The notes: generated from the letters alone by a model not told the origin. A DNA stretch of 64,000 bases from Lanius collurio (GCA_020086605.1 JACBWW010000022.1:2873559-2937558); one strand, 5' to 3'; counted from the stretch's first letter, positions 13,601-26,692 are shown. Program-made: numbers and translations.

Positions 13601-14633
13601 ATTGAAAATTAATGCAGCCTCTGAATTTTAAACATAAATGAAACATATTAGTTTTAGATTATTTTTGCAAGCCAATAGTCAGAATTTAATATGATGATGT
13701 GTATAGATTGCCTTGATTTTTTTCCTCTTATCCAGCGCTTGCAGCCTATGTGCATTTAAACTAAAAACATTTGATACACACTAAATATAAATTATTTGCT
13801 TGGAGATCTTTCAGGCATGAAGAAAAAGCCTCTTAAAATAAATTTAAAATATTATATGCTTGATGGTGTATAACCAAAGGTTTAATCTCACCACTAAAGG
13901 GGCAGTTGCTGTGATTCTGCAATAACCCTGCAGACAATAATCAAGACAGCTCCTGTTGTTCTCTCAGTAAAATCATGGTAAACACAGCATGGATATATCG
14001 TAATTTGATATCTGTAAGATCAACTGTTATATCTCACAGTAACTCATAATATAAGATTTCATTCACCATTAAATGTACATTTTCCTCAGATGCCATACAA
14101 AACTGTTATTTACTAGGTATGTTTTCTATTAACCATAGACTGCCAACAGAGAAAAAAAATGCCCAGAGATAATTTTTTTACATAACAAACCATTTATTTT
14201 AAGTACTAAAACCTAACCTTTAGCACATAGGTTACTGGGGGAGGGAAACAGTGAAACATTACTTTCCCCATTGTTTCAGCACATGGAGGGGACAAGTGGA
14301 ATTTCACTACCTGCTCCATAGTTAGAAAACAACAGGAATTCTATCCTGGAAGCACCTTCTCACCATTCAGGCAAATCAAGCATTCATCCAACAAGGTTAC
14401 TTGGGCAAAAATGACAGATGAGATAGGTATGTAAGGCAGAAGTGTAAACACTAAGGCTCACTGTATTTGTGATTTAATTGTATCAGTGAGAAATAAGTAT
14501 ATTTTAAGGAGAATACATTGCAACAAAACACTCTAGCAGGATTTGACTCTCATCAGAATAAACAGCAATACTTTACTAAAACATAACTAGGTTACTCATC
14601 AGTATTTTAGACATGTAGACTTTTTTTACTTAC
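10682..14633 (-). other. URI1: URI1 intron 2
   Basis: This AT-rich non-coding interval lies between exons 2 and 3. No additional exon, RNA gene or clear mobile element was recognised in it. Confidence 0.85.
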
Positions 14634-14668
14634 CAGTGCCGGATTTTTTCTTGGCAGCCAGTGACCAC
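14634..14668 (-). CDS. URI1: URI1 coding exon 2 (35-nt micro-exon)
   Basis: This very short exon encodes VVTGCQEKIRHW on the minus strand, with the final Trp codon interrupted after its second base. It matches human VVTNCQERIQHW. The acceptor is a T-rich tract ending in aatgacag and the donor is gtaagt. Joining it to exon 3 restores the Trp codon and continues into KKVESDY, exactly as in human URI1. It forms the middle of the N-terminal coiled-coil helix. At 35 nt it is too short to be found by ORF calling, and the identification rests on the peptide match plus phase-consistent splicing. Confidence 0.92.
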
Positions 14669-17600
14669 CTGTCATTAAAACAGATAACTACTCATGAAAA
14701 AAACAAGGCTAAGCACACAGCTGCAATGTCAATGCATCACAAACTAGAACAGGAGCTTTACAGATTTGGTGCTGTCTCTACCCACATTTTTATTTGTCAG
14801 GGCAAAGGCATGTGAATGGTCGTTCTTAAGCAGCCCACTTTATCACAGGCTAATGCAGAGTGATAACCACAGAAAAAAATTACAGCTTTTCACTTCTTAT
14901 TTTGGTACAATACCTGCTCCATAACTATTACGTGACACAGGATGGGAGATAAGTAGCAGTTTGTGCAATCTGCCAATCTATTTTCAGTGTTAAATGTTTG
15001 CAGAATAAGAAAACAACATAAATTATAACAAGACATCAATGTAACTCCTATACTCAAGTTATTAAAAGGCAAAACAAATGAACCTCACTGCACCAAAAAC
15101 ATTTTTCCTCTATCAGTGCATCAACAAATGTTTCCACTGGCCATTTTAACTTGAAAAAGCACAAATTAACTTTGGGCTGTGTAAATACGTGGTTGTTTGA
15201 CACCGTGATGGGCTGCTGGCTTCTCTTCTTCCTGGGTGTCAAAAAAGGTAAGTTTTAATATAAATATTTCAATTCTTTCTTTATGCCACAGGCTTCCCCA
15301 AGAGATACAAAAGAATTTACAAAATAAAGCACATTGTTAAAATCAAACACTTTTATCTTTTTTAACTGCAATTTTTCAGACTATATATATAGCAAACAGG
15401 CAGGATGCTGAAACCTGTGACCTTCTCTGCCACAATTACGTGGAGATTTTGTCTTTCAAAACATATTCTGATCTCTGAATAATGGTTACCAAAAATACAA
15501 CACAAACAATTTCATTCAATTATATGAAATGCAATGAAGCCATGAGGCAGTTAAATATGTCTAGACAGCTTCTCAGTATAAGCGTTTCCTAGATTTTTTT
15601 TTTTTTTTTACAAATTTCGTTTTTCCTATAGCCAAAATAATGCTAACATTTGAAAGCAATTAATGAGAAAATTTGCAGAGAAAACAATAACATACATTCA
15701 AGTACCACTGAAATCACTGGAGCAGATAATTCTTTTTTTTTTTCCCAAACAACAGAATGAAAGACAATTTTTTTTTTCAGTTAGCATATGTGCAGCTTTT
15801 GCACAACAGATCTCAGACCCTGCACTTTATGCTCATGTGGGAGTTAAAAAAAAATGGGAGTACTTTGTGAGCTATTAATTCTTTAAACAGAGCAAAGTTC
15901 TTAAATGAAAAGGATCAGCTTTACATTTGTGGTTACATTATTTCATAATCCACCAGGAAAGTCAGCCAGGTAGCTCATCCCATGTAAGCCAAGTTTAAAT
16001 TTATCATTTGCTTTAAACTCCTACAAATCAAATGCCTTGCAAATATCTTCCTTAATGTGCAAGCTAACTATTTTTAAGCTTGAGAGTAAATACACAGACT
16101 CGTACAGGACATTAACCCAGAAATCTAATTCATACTATTAATATTAAGCCCCTTTTAAGAGTAAAGTTTCTGCAGAAGGCATAAATTGTCTGGTAACAAA
16201 GCTAAGGCACACTGGAGCCCACCACTAACAAGTCGAGGAGTCTGAGCCTATTCTGTCCACATCCTTCATCCTTTCACATTTGGCAGTGATTGTGAAGTAC
16301 ACAACATAATTTAGCATACAAAAATGTTTATGAAATCCTTTAAGAAAGTTTCAATTTAATTGCCCCATTACAGATGAAGACAGAAAAGACAGGAAGCTTT
16401 CCATTCCCAATACATGACTTTCCATGCATGAAGTGAGCTGAAAGCACAAAAAGAAAAGCCTTGCAAACCATAAGAGCAGCATGTTCATTAACCTCTACAT
16501 GATAATCCTTTCGTAGCTGCATATTAACTAGTTACATATTCATAATCATTTACATTATTTAGAGGACCTTCTATGAAAATTTCCAGGCTATATCCATTAG
16601 CCACAATGTTAAAGGTTACAGAAGATAGTCTACTTAATGTTTCCAGGAAGCTTTTTTAATTAGTAAATATGTAAATTGGGCACATATGCTTTTTACGTAT
16701 TTTAAAAACAGTCCATCAGTAAAACAGCATAGGGGCATATGCTGTTTCCATCACCCTTTATCCCCCTTTAAAAGAAAAAAGGAGAAAAATCAATAACACC
16801 AATCAATTTTAATTTAATTCTTCTTCTTTGATATAATCTCTCTTGAAGGGATACCAAAGGGTGGAATCAACAACAAACGTTTTCATTTCAGTGGCCAGCA
16901 TAAAATGAAACCTTTTACAGAAGTGCTAACATACACCACCTTAAAAATGTTGCAGGCTGCACTTCTGGAACTAAAGTCTATTAAAAGAATAGAGAGAATA
17001 AATATTGAAAAACAGATGGAGATCAATTATGCATATGACCTTTATTAGGTCAGTCCCACCGTTTGGATAACAACTGGTCTTATCACAGCAAAGAAACAAA
17101 TAGATAACTATATAAACAAATATTTGATTCTTTGCCTTTAATCAAACACAGGAAAATCATTAGTCTATCTTCCACACATAATTTATATTCAGAGTTACAA
17201 TTAAAGAATGAAAAACTCTTTTAGGATAAATAAAATAAATGACCTGCTTGTTTGTACACTTGAGTTCAATTTACCTGGACAGCTAGTGCCACCAAGTATG
17301 CCTCACTTTTAAGGCATCATAGTGAAGTGCTACCAACAAACTCTGAATTCTCCCCTTTTAGGCATAAAAGTGTATGAGTCTGTGAATGAACATGGTTATC
17401 AGTGGCTTATCTGCATACTAAAATATTCATTAAACTACTCTTGCAGCAAACTTAACATTACCTAATCATGGGTCTGGTTATTAAAACAGGATCCACTGTC
17501 AGAAAACATATTCCATAGTCTTAAAAGAAAGCAAATAGGCAAACAGGTAAATATCTTCCTTTCTGCCAACAGCAAGTTGTTAAAATGCAGTGCTTCTCAA

Positions 17601-18987
17601 GCCCTTGACCTGCCAGAGCCTGGGGACAGGGGAGAGGCCATCCCTGCACACCTGTAACCCAAGGTGTAATTCCTGCTGGATTAAACCCAAACCCTTGCAG
17701 CAGGAGATTATGTGCTTGTTCTGCTCTCGCTGCTACGTGCCTGAGCTGTTTGTAGGGATGCCTATGCTGCTGCTTTTAGGGAAACTCATTTCTAGGCGTC
17801 ACAAGCAGAGCATGAGGATCAGCTTTAGACCTGAGATCACGTCTCACGTGTCCCCAGTCCCACTGTGCAGTGTGATCCCTGGGCAGCTTGGAAGTCAATG
17901 ACTCCAAATCTCCTCCAGGCAACTCCTATCAGCCAGACAAGGATTTCATTAGTTGACCAAAGGCAGAAGAATTCCTTTTGTCTGCAACATATTCTCTCTT
18001 CCCAGTCTATCTATTTATACTCTACCTTCTCTATGATCTTGCATCTGAAGAGTTCAAACTCTCCTCCATGAATTTAAGTGAGCAGCACTTTGAAAATGCA
18101 CTGCACTGATGCTGCAGGCTGAGTTACAACCACTAACTCTGGTGAGGGCTGGCAAGAGAAGCCAGAGCTCCTAACTCAGCAACCAGGCACTGCAATCACT
18201 TGTGACGTTTCCCTGGAAATAAGGACAGGTGAGAAGGATGCTGTAGCACAAAGCAGATCCTTACCTGTGTGTGCTATGGCTTTCTAACCTATTCCACATT
18301 ACCCCAACAGGTCATCACACTCCTATACAAGGGCACTTCTTTCCTGCACCTTCTTTTCCCTTCTTGTTCCTTCTGCACGTGCTCCCATTATTCACAGCTG
18401 AATATAATTCTCTGGGGTGCTTCTGATTAACAAAGCAGAGGCACAAGGAGTTCTGTTCTCCTCTCCATTTCCAGACTATGTCACTTTATACAGGTACTTC
18501 TCCAAGGTGGAGTGCAAGCATGTGAATGTTTCTCTCTCCTGAGCAGCTGGGCACTGCCTACATACAAAGGTGCTGGGTTTAGCACACAGAGGGCAATTCT
18601 CTCTCATCTCTTCTGAACAGCAGTAAGACAAGCTGCCAAGTCAGAACCTTATTTATGTCTCAGCTTCCGAAAAATGTGAGTAACAGAGCTGGTCCTGGTA
18701 ACACCTGCAGGCAGTTTGGGGTACCAATGCTAAAACCTGCTGTATGTGAGTCATGCAGTTGCCTTCAAGTCCAGAGAAGGAGAAACTTTTACATTTTTAA
18801 GATGAAAGTTAAATTCAATTAAAATTGTGAAAATAAAAATGTCACATCAGATTAGGAAGAGGTCCTAAACGACTGAGAGGCCATTTCCTCACTTGGAAGT
18901 ATGAAGGTGGAAATCTGCAGCACAGCACAAAAGTCAAGTCCCCTTTAAACAAATTGCAAGTTAGGCATCTAGGAGGCCAAGCAAACG

Positions 18988-19017
18988 TCTGCTGGTTCTA
19001 CATCTGCTGGTTCTACA
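18988..19017. repeat. 15-bp tandem duplication
   Basis: Two exact adjacent copies of tctgctggttctaca are followed by a short CA run. It is a simple local duplication within intron 1. Confidence 0.85.
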
Positions 19018-19049
19018 CACACACTTGAGTACTTTGCTTCAAAACTGTG

Positions 19050-19285
19050 GCTCACAATCTGGCTGGTCTTCTGAAATTAGAAGCTAGGGACACAGATCTA
19101 ATCCCAGCTCTGATTCTGTTTCTTCTATATGGCCTTGAGCAAATCACAACCTCTCAGTCTACATTTCTTCATCTGCAAAATGGGGATAATAGTATTAACC
19201 TACCCACCTCAGAGTGTTTAATGATGATTAATTAATGTGAGAAAAGCACTCTAAAGATGTAAGAGCACTATATAAGTGATAAAGC
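19050..19285 (-). mobile_element. MIR-like SINE relic, reverse orientation
   Basis: Read on the plus strand it shows the reverse-complement MIR landmarks in order: taatcccagctctgattctg, ggccttgagcaaatcac, cttcatctgcaaaatgggga, taatagtattaacctaccca, then gcactatataagtgataaag. The order and motifs match the antisense MIR consensus well, so the element itself is on the minus strand. It is one of the best-preserved SINE copies in the window. Confidence 0.75.
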
Positions 19286-22200
19286 ATTATTTACCACTTG
19301 AAAAGTAATCTGAATAAAATCAGATATGCAAGTAATTTGTTTACATGTAGCAATAATATAATTTGTGACTATTTAATCTTGAATTAGTCTCACTTTAAAC
19401 ATCCCTTTCAATCACATTTCCAGTTACTTAGGGAAAATGACAGTATGGAATACTTTTTGTGGAAGCAAAGCAAGTAATGAGGTGGTAATTAAAGTAAGGG
19501 TCTAATAAAGTCTAAAACCAATGACTTGCCTTCAGGAGACTGTCCCTGCCATTTGGGATTGTAAAAATATCTCAGTCTCAACCTTGGGTCCTGTTGTTCA
19601 GAACCTTCCACCACTGTAAGCTGGTTTCCTGAAATGCAGATCTATGTTTTCAAGGCTCATGATAAATCCAACATCATTCCCACTAGTGACTTCCTTCAGG
19701 TGACTCCAACTCTGCACAGCTCTAAATGTTCAATCTTCCACATTCAAGTACTCACTGCATTTTATACATGCACATGAGCTGCCTCCGTCTGGAAATGTTT
19801 GCTGTATCAACACCCTCTCTAACATGCAACTCATTCATGAGATTTCCCTCTTGGACACCCAAACACTAAAATTTTACCCAGGAAATAACTAGTTCACAAT
19901 ACCACTTTATATTACAGAACAACACTAATGGGTGGTCAAATATTTAACCATCTCTTGGTAACAAGCATGTAACAAGCCCCAGAAAAAATAAACATTTAAA
20001 ATGAATTTTCATTTTTTCCTCTAGGAAGCTACACAGTACTTGCCTAAAACACAGCAATCACTGATGGAGAAAGACAGAATTAACATTTGTACAATTGTTT
20101 TTCCTAGAGCCCCATTTTCAATCAAAAAATGAAATAAAACTATTAAAAATTCTTCAGTCTGTTGGCACACTGTATGATCTAATGCAAAAGGAAGAAAGCA
20201 TTTCTGAGCTCTCATATTCATTTATTAAATCATATTACTCAAAAACACTACATTTCAACAAATTATTAGCATAAAACCCCCTTTGGGTAGAAACTGTTGC
20301 CTTTTGAAGAAATGTGTTTGGGAAGAATACTGAAGGAAAAGAGAGAAAGAAACCTGAATCATGGCAAACATTTCATCCTAAAGGAAAAAATCTTACTTAG
20401 AAATGTAGCCACAATTTTTACCTTTTTTTACAATAAACAAGTGAAGAACTACTGGCTTTATATTAATTGTGTACACACCTGTGGGTCTTGCAGTTTTGCA
20501 GAAAAAGTAGCACATAACTATTATTTATCAATAACTACTAAGTTCTGATCAAAATGATTCTGGGGGAGCTCGAAAACTCTACACAGCAGAAATCCCAAGG
20601 GCAGCAGGATGTCGTCTGCTGAGTGAGTTCAATTAACTGAACCAGCTGAACTGGGGCAAGGGAGAAACACACTGGAGTAAGATCCCACCCTTCACTGGCA
20701 GCAAGCCAGTGTCCATGTCCTGTGACTCCATCTTGAGACAGAGATAAGAACTCAAAACTTTTTACTTTAGCTGAGGTCAGGTAAACATATTTGTGTGGCT
20801 ACATCATACCCAGGCTCACCCAGGTACCCAGAGGGCAGCAGAGCAGCACAGGCACAGAACTCCCATGTGATCTAAGTAACCCAACATCTCCAGCAGGTTT
20901 TGCAAGCTTTGATAAGTTTATGGTGCAACAACTATGCTGTTAGCAAAACCTAAGCTTAACTAGCTTAAAATTGCCATGAGCTGTGACACCTGCCTCACAG
21001 ACGTAGCTGCAGGCTGTGGTTCAGCTTTCAGCCACAGTCCTGAGTAAACTCAGCATCATCCCTCCCTGGCTCCTGCTGCTCAGTTCCACTGTCTCATCCT
21101 CCCAACCTCGACACAATCTGCTGACAGACATTTGTAAGGACATTAAGGATCCACACTGCATGAAAAACAGTCCAGGAAGTTAAAAAAAAAAAAAAAAAGG
21201 TCAAAAAAGGTCAACAGTAAAGTTTGGTTTTAAGCTGGATCCCAGCCCAGTTCACTGCACACTCTCACAAATGTGCCACCCCAGAATTGCTGAAAGACTG
21301 AAAAAAGTAGACACACACTAGAAAGTTGATCAAATCTAAGTCATTTGGACAATGCACATGATCATTAATGAAAATTTTGAACAAGTGTCTGAGACTGTTG
21401 CTCCTGTGCTGCAGCCTATGCTAACAGACATGAAGAACCACAAAACCAGCCCGTGCACAGGGCAGCACAGTGTCCCAATGCCCTCACCACACAAACATGA
21501 AGCCTTAGTGCACTTGCTGCTCTGAAGGCCTCAAGAGGCAAGCTCTGAGCCAGCATATCCACCTGCAACACTGGAAGCTCAGACTAAAACAGAATACAGT
21601 TTCACAATCTCAAAGGATGAAAGAAGTACTTGAAACAAGGAGCATCCAAATGGACCTGAGAAGACAGGTTACGAGCTTAACTTATGGAATGGAGATCTGC
21701 AAAGATACTGAAGATGATTCCCAAGCAGTACCCTGGTCACTGCATCTACTTCACAGCATCCATAGACAGCTGTAAGAGCAGCACAGCTCAGAAATGTTTC
21801 AGTTTTGTGCATATAATTTCATCTACACATTTTAGTTACCACTGAAGTCGGACGCAAGCTGGCTTGCCCTCTCCAGAATAAAGGCAATGCTCTTTAAACT
21901 CTTTTGTGAATAGTCTCCTTCAATTATCATTAAAAAACCTACTGAGGATCTATTAATTTATTTCACAACTCTTGACACTATATAAACTAGTGGGTATTTA
22001 ATTCATACTAATAAGAACATGGAAAAACATTGATTAAAAAAATAAAAGTGATGATCAATTAACACTGGAGGAACAATAAGTATTCCATAAAAAGCTTCCA
22101 GGTAATGACTGAATTAGCCCTTTTACTTGAAAGCAGCTTATGAGAAAACATTAGTGGAACCACTGGACAGGGTGGAGTGTATGTCATCACAAATTTCCAA

Positions 22201-22980
22201 ACAGGTAATTGTCCAGACACCTTCTAAACAGGAATATGTCAAATAAAGCTTCACACAGGTTATTTTTAAAACTGGCACATCAAACCAAGCTTCAGACACT
22301 CTGTTCCTTTTTCTTAAACAGTTATTGTGCAAAATGAAGTTGTGATGCACTGGTGGCTCATACCCAGGCTTCCCCTGGATTCTGTGAACTTGGACATAGA
22401 CTGGAAAAAGTGCAAACCATGGGAGACACTGCACTGGAAAGCACATCTGAGTCTCATCTGTGAGTCCGCAGGCAAGCACTTCCAGATTTCCAGTGGCTCC
22501 TGCAGCAGCATGGAGTGTACCAGACCCTACTCAGCCTCACTGCTCTTTTTCAGACTGCAGGAACAGCTCTAAAACTGCCAAGTTGATGATTTCATAGCAC
22601 AGATATTACTTGCAAAAGGCAAACAGAAGCAGTCAGCCCCAGAAGTAAATCATGTAAGAAGAGAAAACAATCTAAAGGAGTTTAAGTTTAGGATTCTGTG
22701 ATTTGTTTCTCTATAACCTACCTACAAAGTGTTTAACTATCAAAAAACTTTAAGTAGCCAGTATCTTGAAAATCATTTGGAAATTAAAGATCATACAGGT
22801 TTACCATTTAAATTCATAAAAGTTAAGAATATGTCACAATGCACAATGGCCAGTGAGTTACAGTAAGAGCTGCACTCAACCTAATTGTACTTTGCTGTCA
22901 TAATGAGTGACAGGAGAGTCACTTCCTTGTCCTAATTTTCCTAAAAGGAAAATAAAAAAATGTGGTTTTCAGTGCAATAC

Positions 22981-23010
22981 AAAAAAAAAATAAATAAATA
23001 AATAAAAAAT
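22981..23010. repeat. A-run followed by (TAAA)n microsatellite
   Basis: A run of A is followed by four consecutive taaa/aata units and another A run. It may be the eroded A-rich tail of a retroelement, but no element body is recognisable next to it. Confidence 0.85.
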
Positions 23011-25650
23011 CATATTGCCATCTAATGCTAGAATCCTTCAGAGTCTCCATGCCTGTGTCTGCACTCTGCAAATGTCTCTTGGGTCTAATTGGTTCTGTAA
23101 TGTCTCCCATTACACGTATCGTCATTGCATTACTCAGGAACTATAGAACATACCATCCCACTGTAAATTCACTGTCTACACAAGTCTTTCCAAACCATAC
23201 ACATCCAACTTGTCAACTTCCCATCAGTTAGTAACCCCCTTGATTACAGGAATAAATGTTTATCAAACATCATGCTCTAACGCAGGCCCTACAGCATGCG
23301 AAACCTCCTATTTAAATATTCACTCTGTAATTCCTGTACTAACTTGCAATAGATTTACTGCAGTATTTTCAGCTAACATATATTGCTTTTTCAAGTAATC
23401 CATGATACATACATTATTATACCTTCTTACAGAAATATTCAAAACTTTACGCAGGCATTGTGCTTCCAATGATGGTCTTTATCATGAAAATTACTAGATA
23501 TTCTTCTATAATTTATCCCCAAGATACACATTCTAAGTCATGTTTTTATACAAAGTGCCTTTAGTAGGAGCACTGAAAATTGCTTTTAACAGTTTGGTCT
23601 TACTATCACCACAAATTAACAAGATGAAATCTGTCCAACAGGCAAGCAGTCCTAAACAAGAATTAAAATTACTTTTCACCAGGGGTCCTAAACCTGGAAG
23701 TTGCAGCCTCCATCCGATTAAAGACAGAAAGTCATGAACATCCTGTTCTTTCAGTATTTTTAAGCAGGAAGGAAGCCTCAGTTCACAAGTTCTCCAGGGC
23801 AGCTCTTTAGCACTTAAAAGCTCAAACCCATAGCTGAACCAGGGCTGTACAATGGCCTGAGTGTTAAAATAACCAACCACAATTCAAATATTATCTTTAA
23901 TGCTGCAGATAGGTACTGCTGTATTCCAAGATTCCACTCAAGATTGCCTTCAGATTAATGGGAATAAATAAGTTTCCTTATACTTAATCAAGCATCACTG
24001 GGACAGCTTGATTTAATCTCAGTAATTAAAAGAAATGGATTTGCCTGCTTAAATGCCAGCATATAGAGATATTGTTCTGCCTAAGTAACTTAAATATTTG
24101 CTATGATCCTCACACTACAATTACTAGTTTACCAAAGTACTGAATAACTAATTCTCCTTCATCTTTGTGCTGAGAACAAAACAGGAGCCTTCAACTTCAG
24201 TGATTTTGCAGGAAAAATACTGATCTCCGAGACAAGGCAGCTGAATAGAAAAGACCTCCTCCATCTTAAAATACAATATTTTCATAACTGAAAATACTGC
24301 TGTAATCCAATTATATATATTCATTGCATAGAAGGAAAGTCTACTATATCTTCATCATGACATTCCATTGTAACCAAGATATGTAGTTCTTTAGTATAAT
24401 TTCATATTGAAGCTGAAGTGTTCCATTTTTTTCAGCCAATTTGCAGAAATTATGTAAAGTTTCCCTATGATAAAATATAACTTTGGTACATCAGCCTAAC
24501 AGAGGCTTAATTAATGGTCTCCTGGGCCTCTTTTCCACCGGAGCAGATCAGTTTAAGAGGAGTCTTAAACTTGCTTACAGAGGGGTCTTACCATGAACTG
24601 GGAATAATTCTCTGTGGCTACGGCAGACATGTGCTCACACATTAGGCCTGACACTAATGTACCAGGGAAATTATTCTTCACCAGATTCCACCACCTTGAA
24701 AATTAACCGAAGGAGCCCAAGCAGACGAGTTACTACCACCAATTATTGGCATAATGGGTTCCTATCCATGCAGAACAGATGACGCAGAGTATTCCAGAAG
24801 ACCCTCTTACTGTTCATCCACATTAATGGTCAGTTGGCTACACAGGTCTTTTAGTAATGATCTAATGGGTATTCAAAAGCAGACACATTTGTGCACACAA
24901 TACTCCAGACAAGGCACATTTTTATACCATGGAAGTGTTACTCACTTTCCTTAACTAAACCAGCACGTGACAAAATACAGGCTGAAGATAAAATCTTCCA
25001 CTATAACTGAGGAACTCTAACGTGCATCTTGCAATCTGCTTAGAAAAATTTTAATCAGGTGGGCAGAAAAAGTGAAAGGTCTGCAGACTGGGAAAACGTA
25101 TTTGTGCCATAACACCCTGCACAGGACCACAAATTATTTCCACAGTGACTCCTGCACCTACAAAGAGCTCACTGCGACGCTGGAACCTACGAACCCCAGA
25201 TGGAACTCCTTAAGTTTTCAGGGCCCACTTGAGTTAGATCGTGAGTTTAATCTACAGGAAAAAGTATCCTGAGTTTTGTGCTATGGTCTCAGGTGGAACC
25301 AGACTCGGGACTCTCGGGAATAATTTCTACAGAAGAGTCTGGTTCTTTGAAACCCATTTCAGATGTAACCAATGATTTTTAAGGCAAGTCATGAACAGTT
25401 AAGCTTTGATACACGGTCTCTTCAAGGTGGCCCAGGAGCACGCTGGACCCCGGGATGACGCAGGTCACAGACACGGCCGGGCCCTGCGCAGGCAGCTTTG
25501 AAGGCGTGACTGGTCCGGAGGCCGGAAAAATCACCGTGAGGCGTGAAGAGTATGAGAACAGGCGTTCATGGGCGCGCTGGTGCCCACGGCGGGCTGGGGC
25601 AGCACCGGGGGGTGCCGGCAGGACCTGGCCCTCCTGCCGCCCCCCGGGCG

Positions 25651-25781
25651 GTGTGTCCGGGGCTGTGTCCCGGAGCGCTGTGTGTCCCGGGGGCTGTGTG
25701 TCCCGGGGCTGTGTGTCCCGGGGGCTGTGTGTCCCGGGGCTGTGTACGACGGCTGTGTACGAGGGCTGTGTGTCCCGGGGG
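25651..25781. repeat. GC-rich minisatellite (15-16 bp units) abutting the gap
   Basis: Imperfect tandem units of ctgtgtgtcccgggg alternate between 15 and 16 bp, giving an apparent dimeric period of about 31 bp. Two degenerate units read ctgtgtacga. The array runs straight into the N gap, so its true length is unknown. It produces long stop-free frames on both strands (PGDTQP-like on the minus strand), which are artefacts of the repeat and not evidence of coding. Confidence 0.85.
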
Positions 25782-26083
25782 NNNNNNNNNNNNNNNNNNN
25801 NNNNNNNNNNNNNNNNNNNNNNNNNNNNNNNNNNNNNNNNNNNNNNNNNNNNNNNNNNNNNNNNNNNNNNNNNNNNNNNNNNNNNNNNNNNNNNNNNNNN
25901 NNNNNNNNNNNNNNNNNNNNNNNNNNNNNNNNNNNNNNNNNNNNNNNNNNNNNNNNNNNNNNNNNNNNNNNNNNNNNNNNNNNNNNNNNNNNNNNNNNNN
26001 NNNNNNNNNNNNNNNNNNNNNNNNNNNNNNNNNNNNNNNNNNNNNNNNNNNNNNNNNNNNNNNNNNNNNNNNNNNNNNNNNNN
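25782..26083. other. Assembly gap (302 N)
   Basis: All bases are n. The gap lies in the centre of CpG island 1 and next to a minisatellite, a typical dropout in bird assemblies. It may hide URI1 exon 1 and the transcription start. The N count may not reflect the true length. Confidence 0.99.
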
Positions 26084-26415
26084 TGGGTACGCGCCCGCGG
26101 CCCGCGGGAGGCACCCGGCTGCGAGCCGCGAGAGGCGGGCGCTCCACACCCCCTGCCCGGCCCGGCCCCCGCGCCGGGGTTCGGCACCCCCCGGGGCTGC
26201 CTGGCAGCCTGGGCCGACACGGTGCGCCCGGGCCCGGTGGTCGGGAGGGCAGGCCCCGGGCGCTACGGCCTCGGCGTCAGAAAGCGGAGCAGCGGCTGTG
26301 AGGCGCTCAGATGGGCCTGCACTAATTCCGGATCCACCTACGGACAGAGCGGTGTGTCCTTTGTAACTGCGAGGTGCTGTCACAGTAACTGCCCTCGGGA
26401 CGCCGGCTCTGGGGA

Positions 26416-26434
26416 GTGTGTGTGTGTATGTGTG
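26416..26434. repeat. Short (GT)n microsatellite
   Basis: About nine GT dinucleotides with one interruption lie between the CpG island and the CR1 pair. Confidence 0.85.
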
Positions 26435-26456
26435 CCTTGGCAGGGCGGCTGACGGT

Positions 26457-26692
26457 GAACAATCATAGAAAGGACCTTAAAGACAGAATCACCAAGATTA
26501 GACGAGACCTTCAACATGAACGAGTCCAAGCATCCGCTCAGCACTACCCCCTAAACCACATTGCCCAGTGCCAGACACTTCTTACACACATCCAGGGATG
26601 GTGACTTCCATCACATTCCTGGGCAGCCCATTCCAATGCTTGACCATCCCAACAGTGAAAAAACTTCTTAAATTTCTAATCCAAGTCCCCAC
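26457..26692 (-). mobile_element. CR1 LINE 3' fragment (CR1-Y-like)
   Basis: Read on the plus strand it begins aatcatagaaaggacctta, the reverse complement of a CR1 3' end. It continues with atccagggatggtgactt, cctgggcagcccattccaat and gcttgaccatcccaacagtg, landmarks of the chicken CR1-Y type. The element is therefore in minus orientation and 5'-truncated. It directly adjoins a second CR1 fragment of a different subfamily. Confidence 0.88.

Larger units (their letters stand above)
14669..25440 (-). other. URI1: URI1 intron 1 (inferred extent)
   Basis: The interval from the exon 2 acceptor rightward to the CpG island holds no recognised coding exon. It contains a MIR-like SINE at about 19.05-19.29 kb, a 15-bp tandem duplication at 18988-19017, a poly-A run near 21182-21198 and a TAAA microsatellite near 22.98-23.01 kb. 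The right boundary is inferred because exon 1 is not seen. Confidence 0.65.
8302..25781 (-). other. URI1: URI1 gene body visible in window (exons 2-4 and introns)
   Basis: Ordered, same-strand exons 2, 3 and 4 define a minus-strand gene whose transcript runs right to left. Intron 2 is about 4.0 kb (10682-14633) and intron 3 about 2.2 kb (8438-10602). The gene continues to the left beyond position 1. The right boundary is inferred: exon 1, encoding the proline-rich N-terminus and the helix start up to about LREEQEK in human, was not found and probably falls in the sequencing gap at 25782-26083. The visible exons account for roughly 83 codons of a protein that is about 535 residues in human. 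Confidence 0.85.
25440..26310 (-). promoter_or_regulatory. URI1: CpG island 1, candidate URI1 promoter and first exon region
   Basis: The base composition shifts sharply from AT-rich to very GC-rich with dense CpG dinucleotides on both sides of a run of N. It is the first CpG island upstream of exon 2 in the direction URI1 requires, about 11 kb away. Possible CpG-promoter elements include an NRF1-like TGCGCA core at 25485-25490 and a CRE-like tgacgcag near 25456. No TATA box is apparent. Neither visible flank encodes the conserved end of URI1 exon 1 (LREEQEK in human) next to a donor site, so the assignment rests on position and composition. Confidence 0.6.

Noticed and set aside
25379..26452. 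Long open frames (193-334 codons) on both strands across the N gap
   Set aside because: They depend on reading N as open sequence and on a stop-poor GC-rich tandem repeat. They appear in several frames on both strands at once and resemble no protein.
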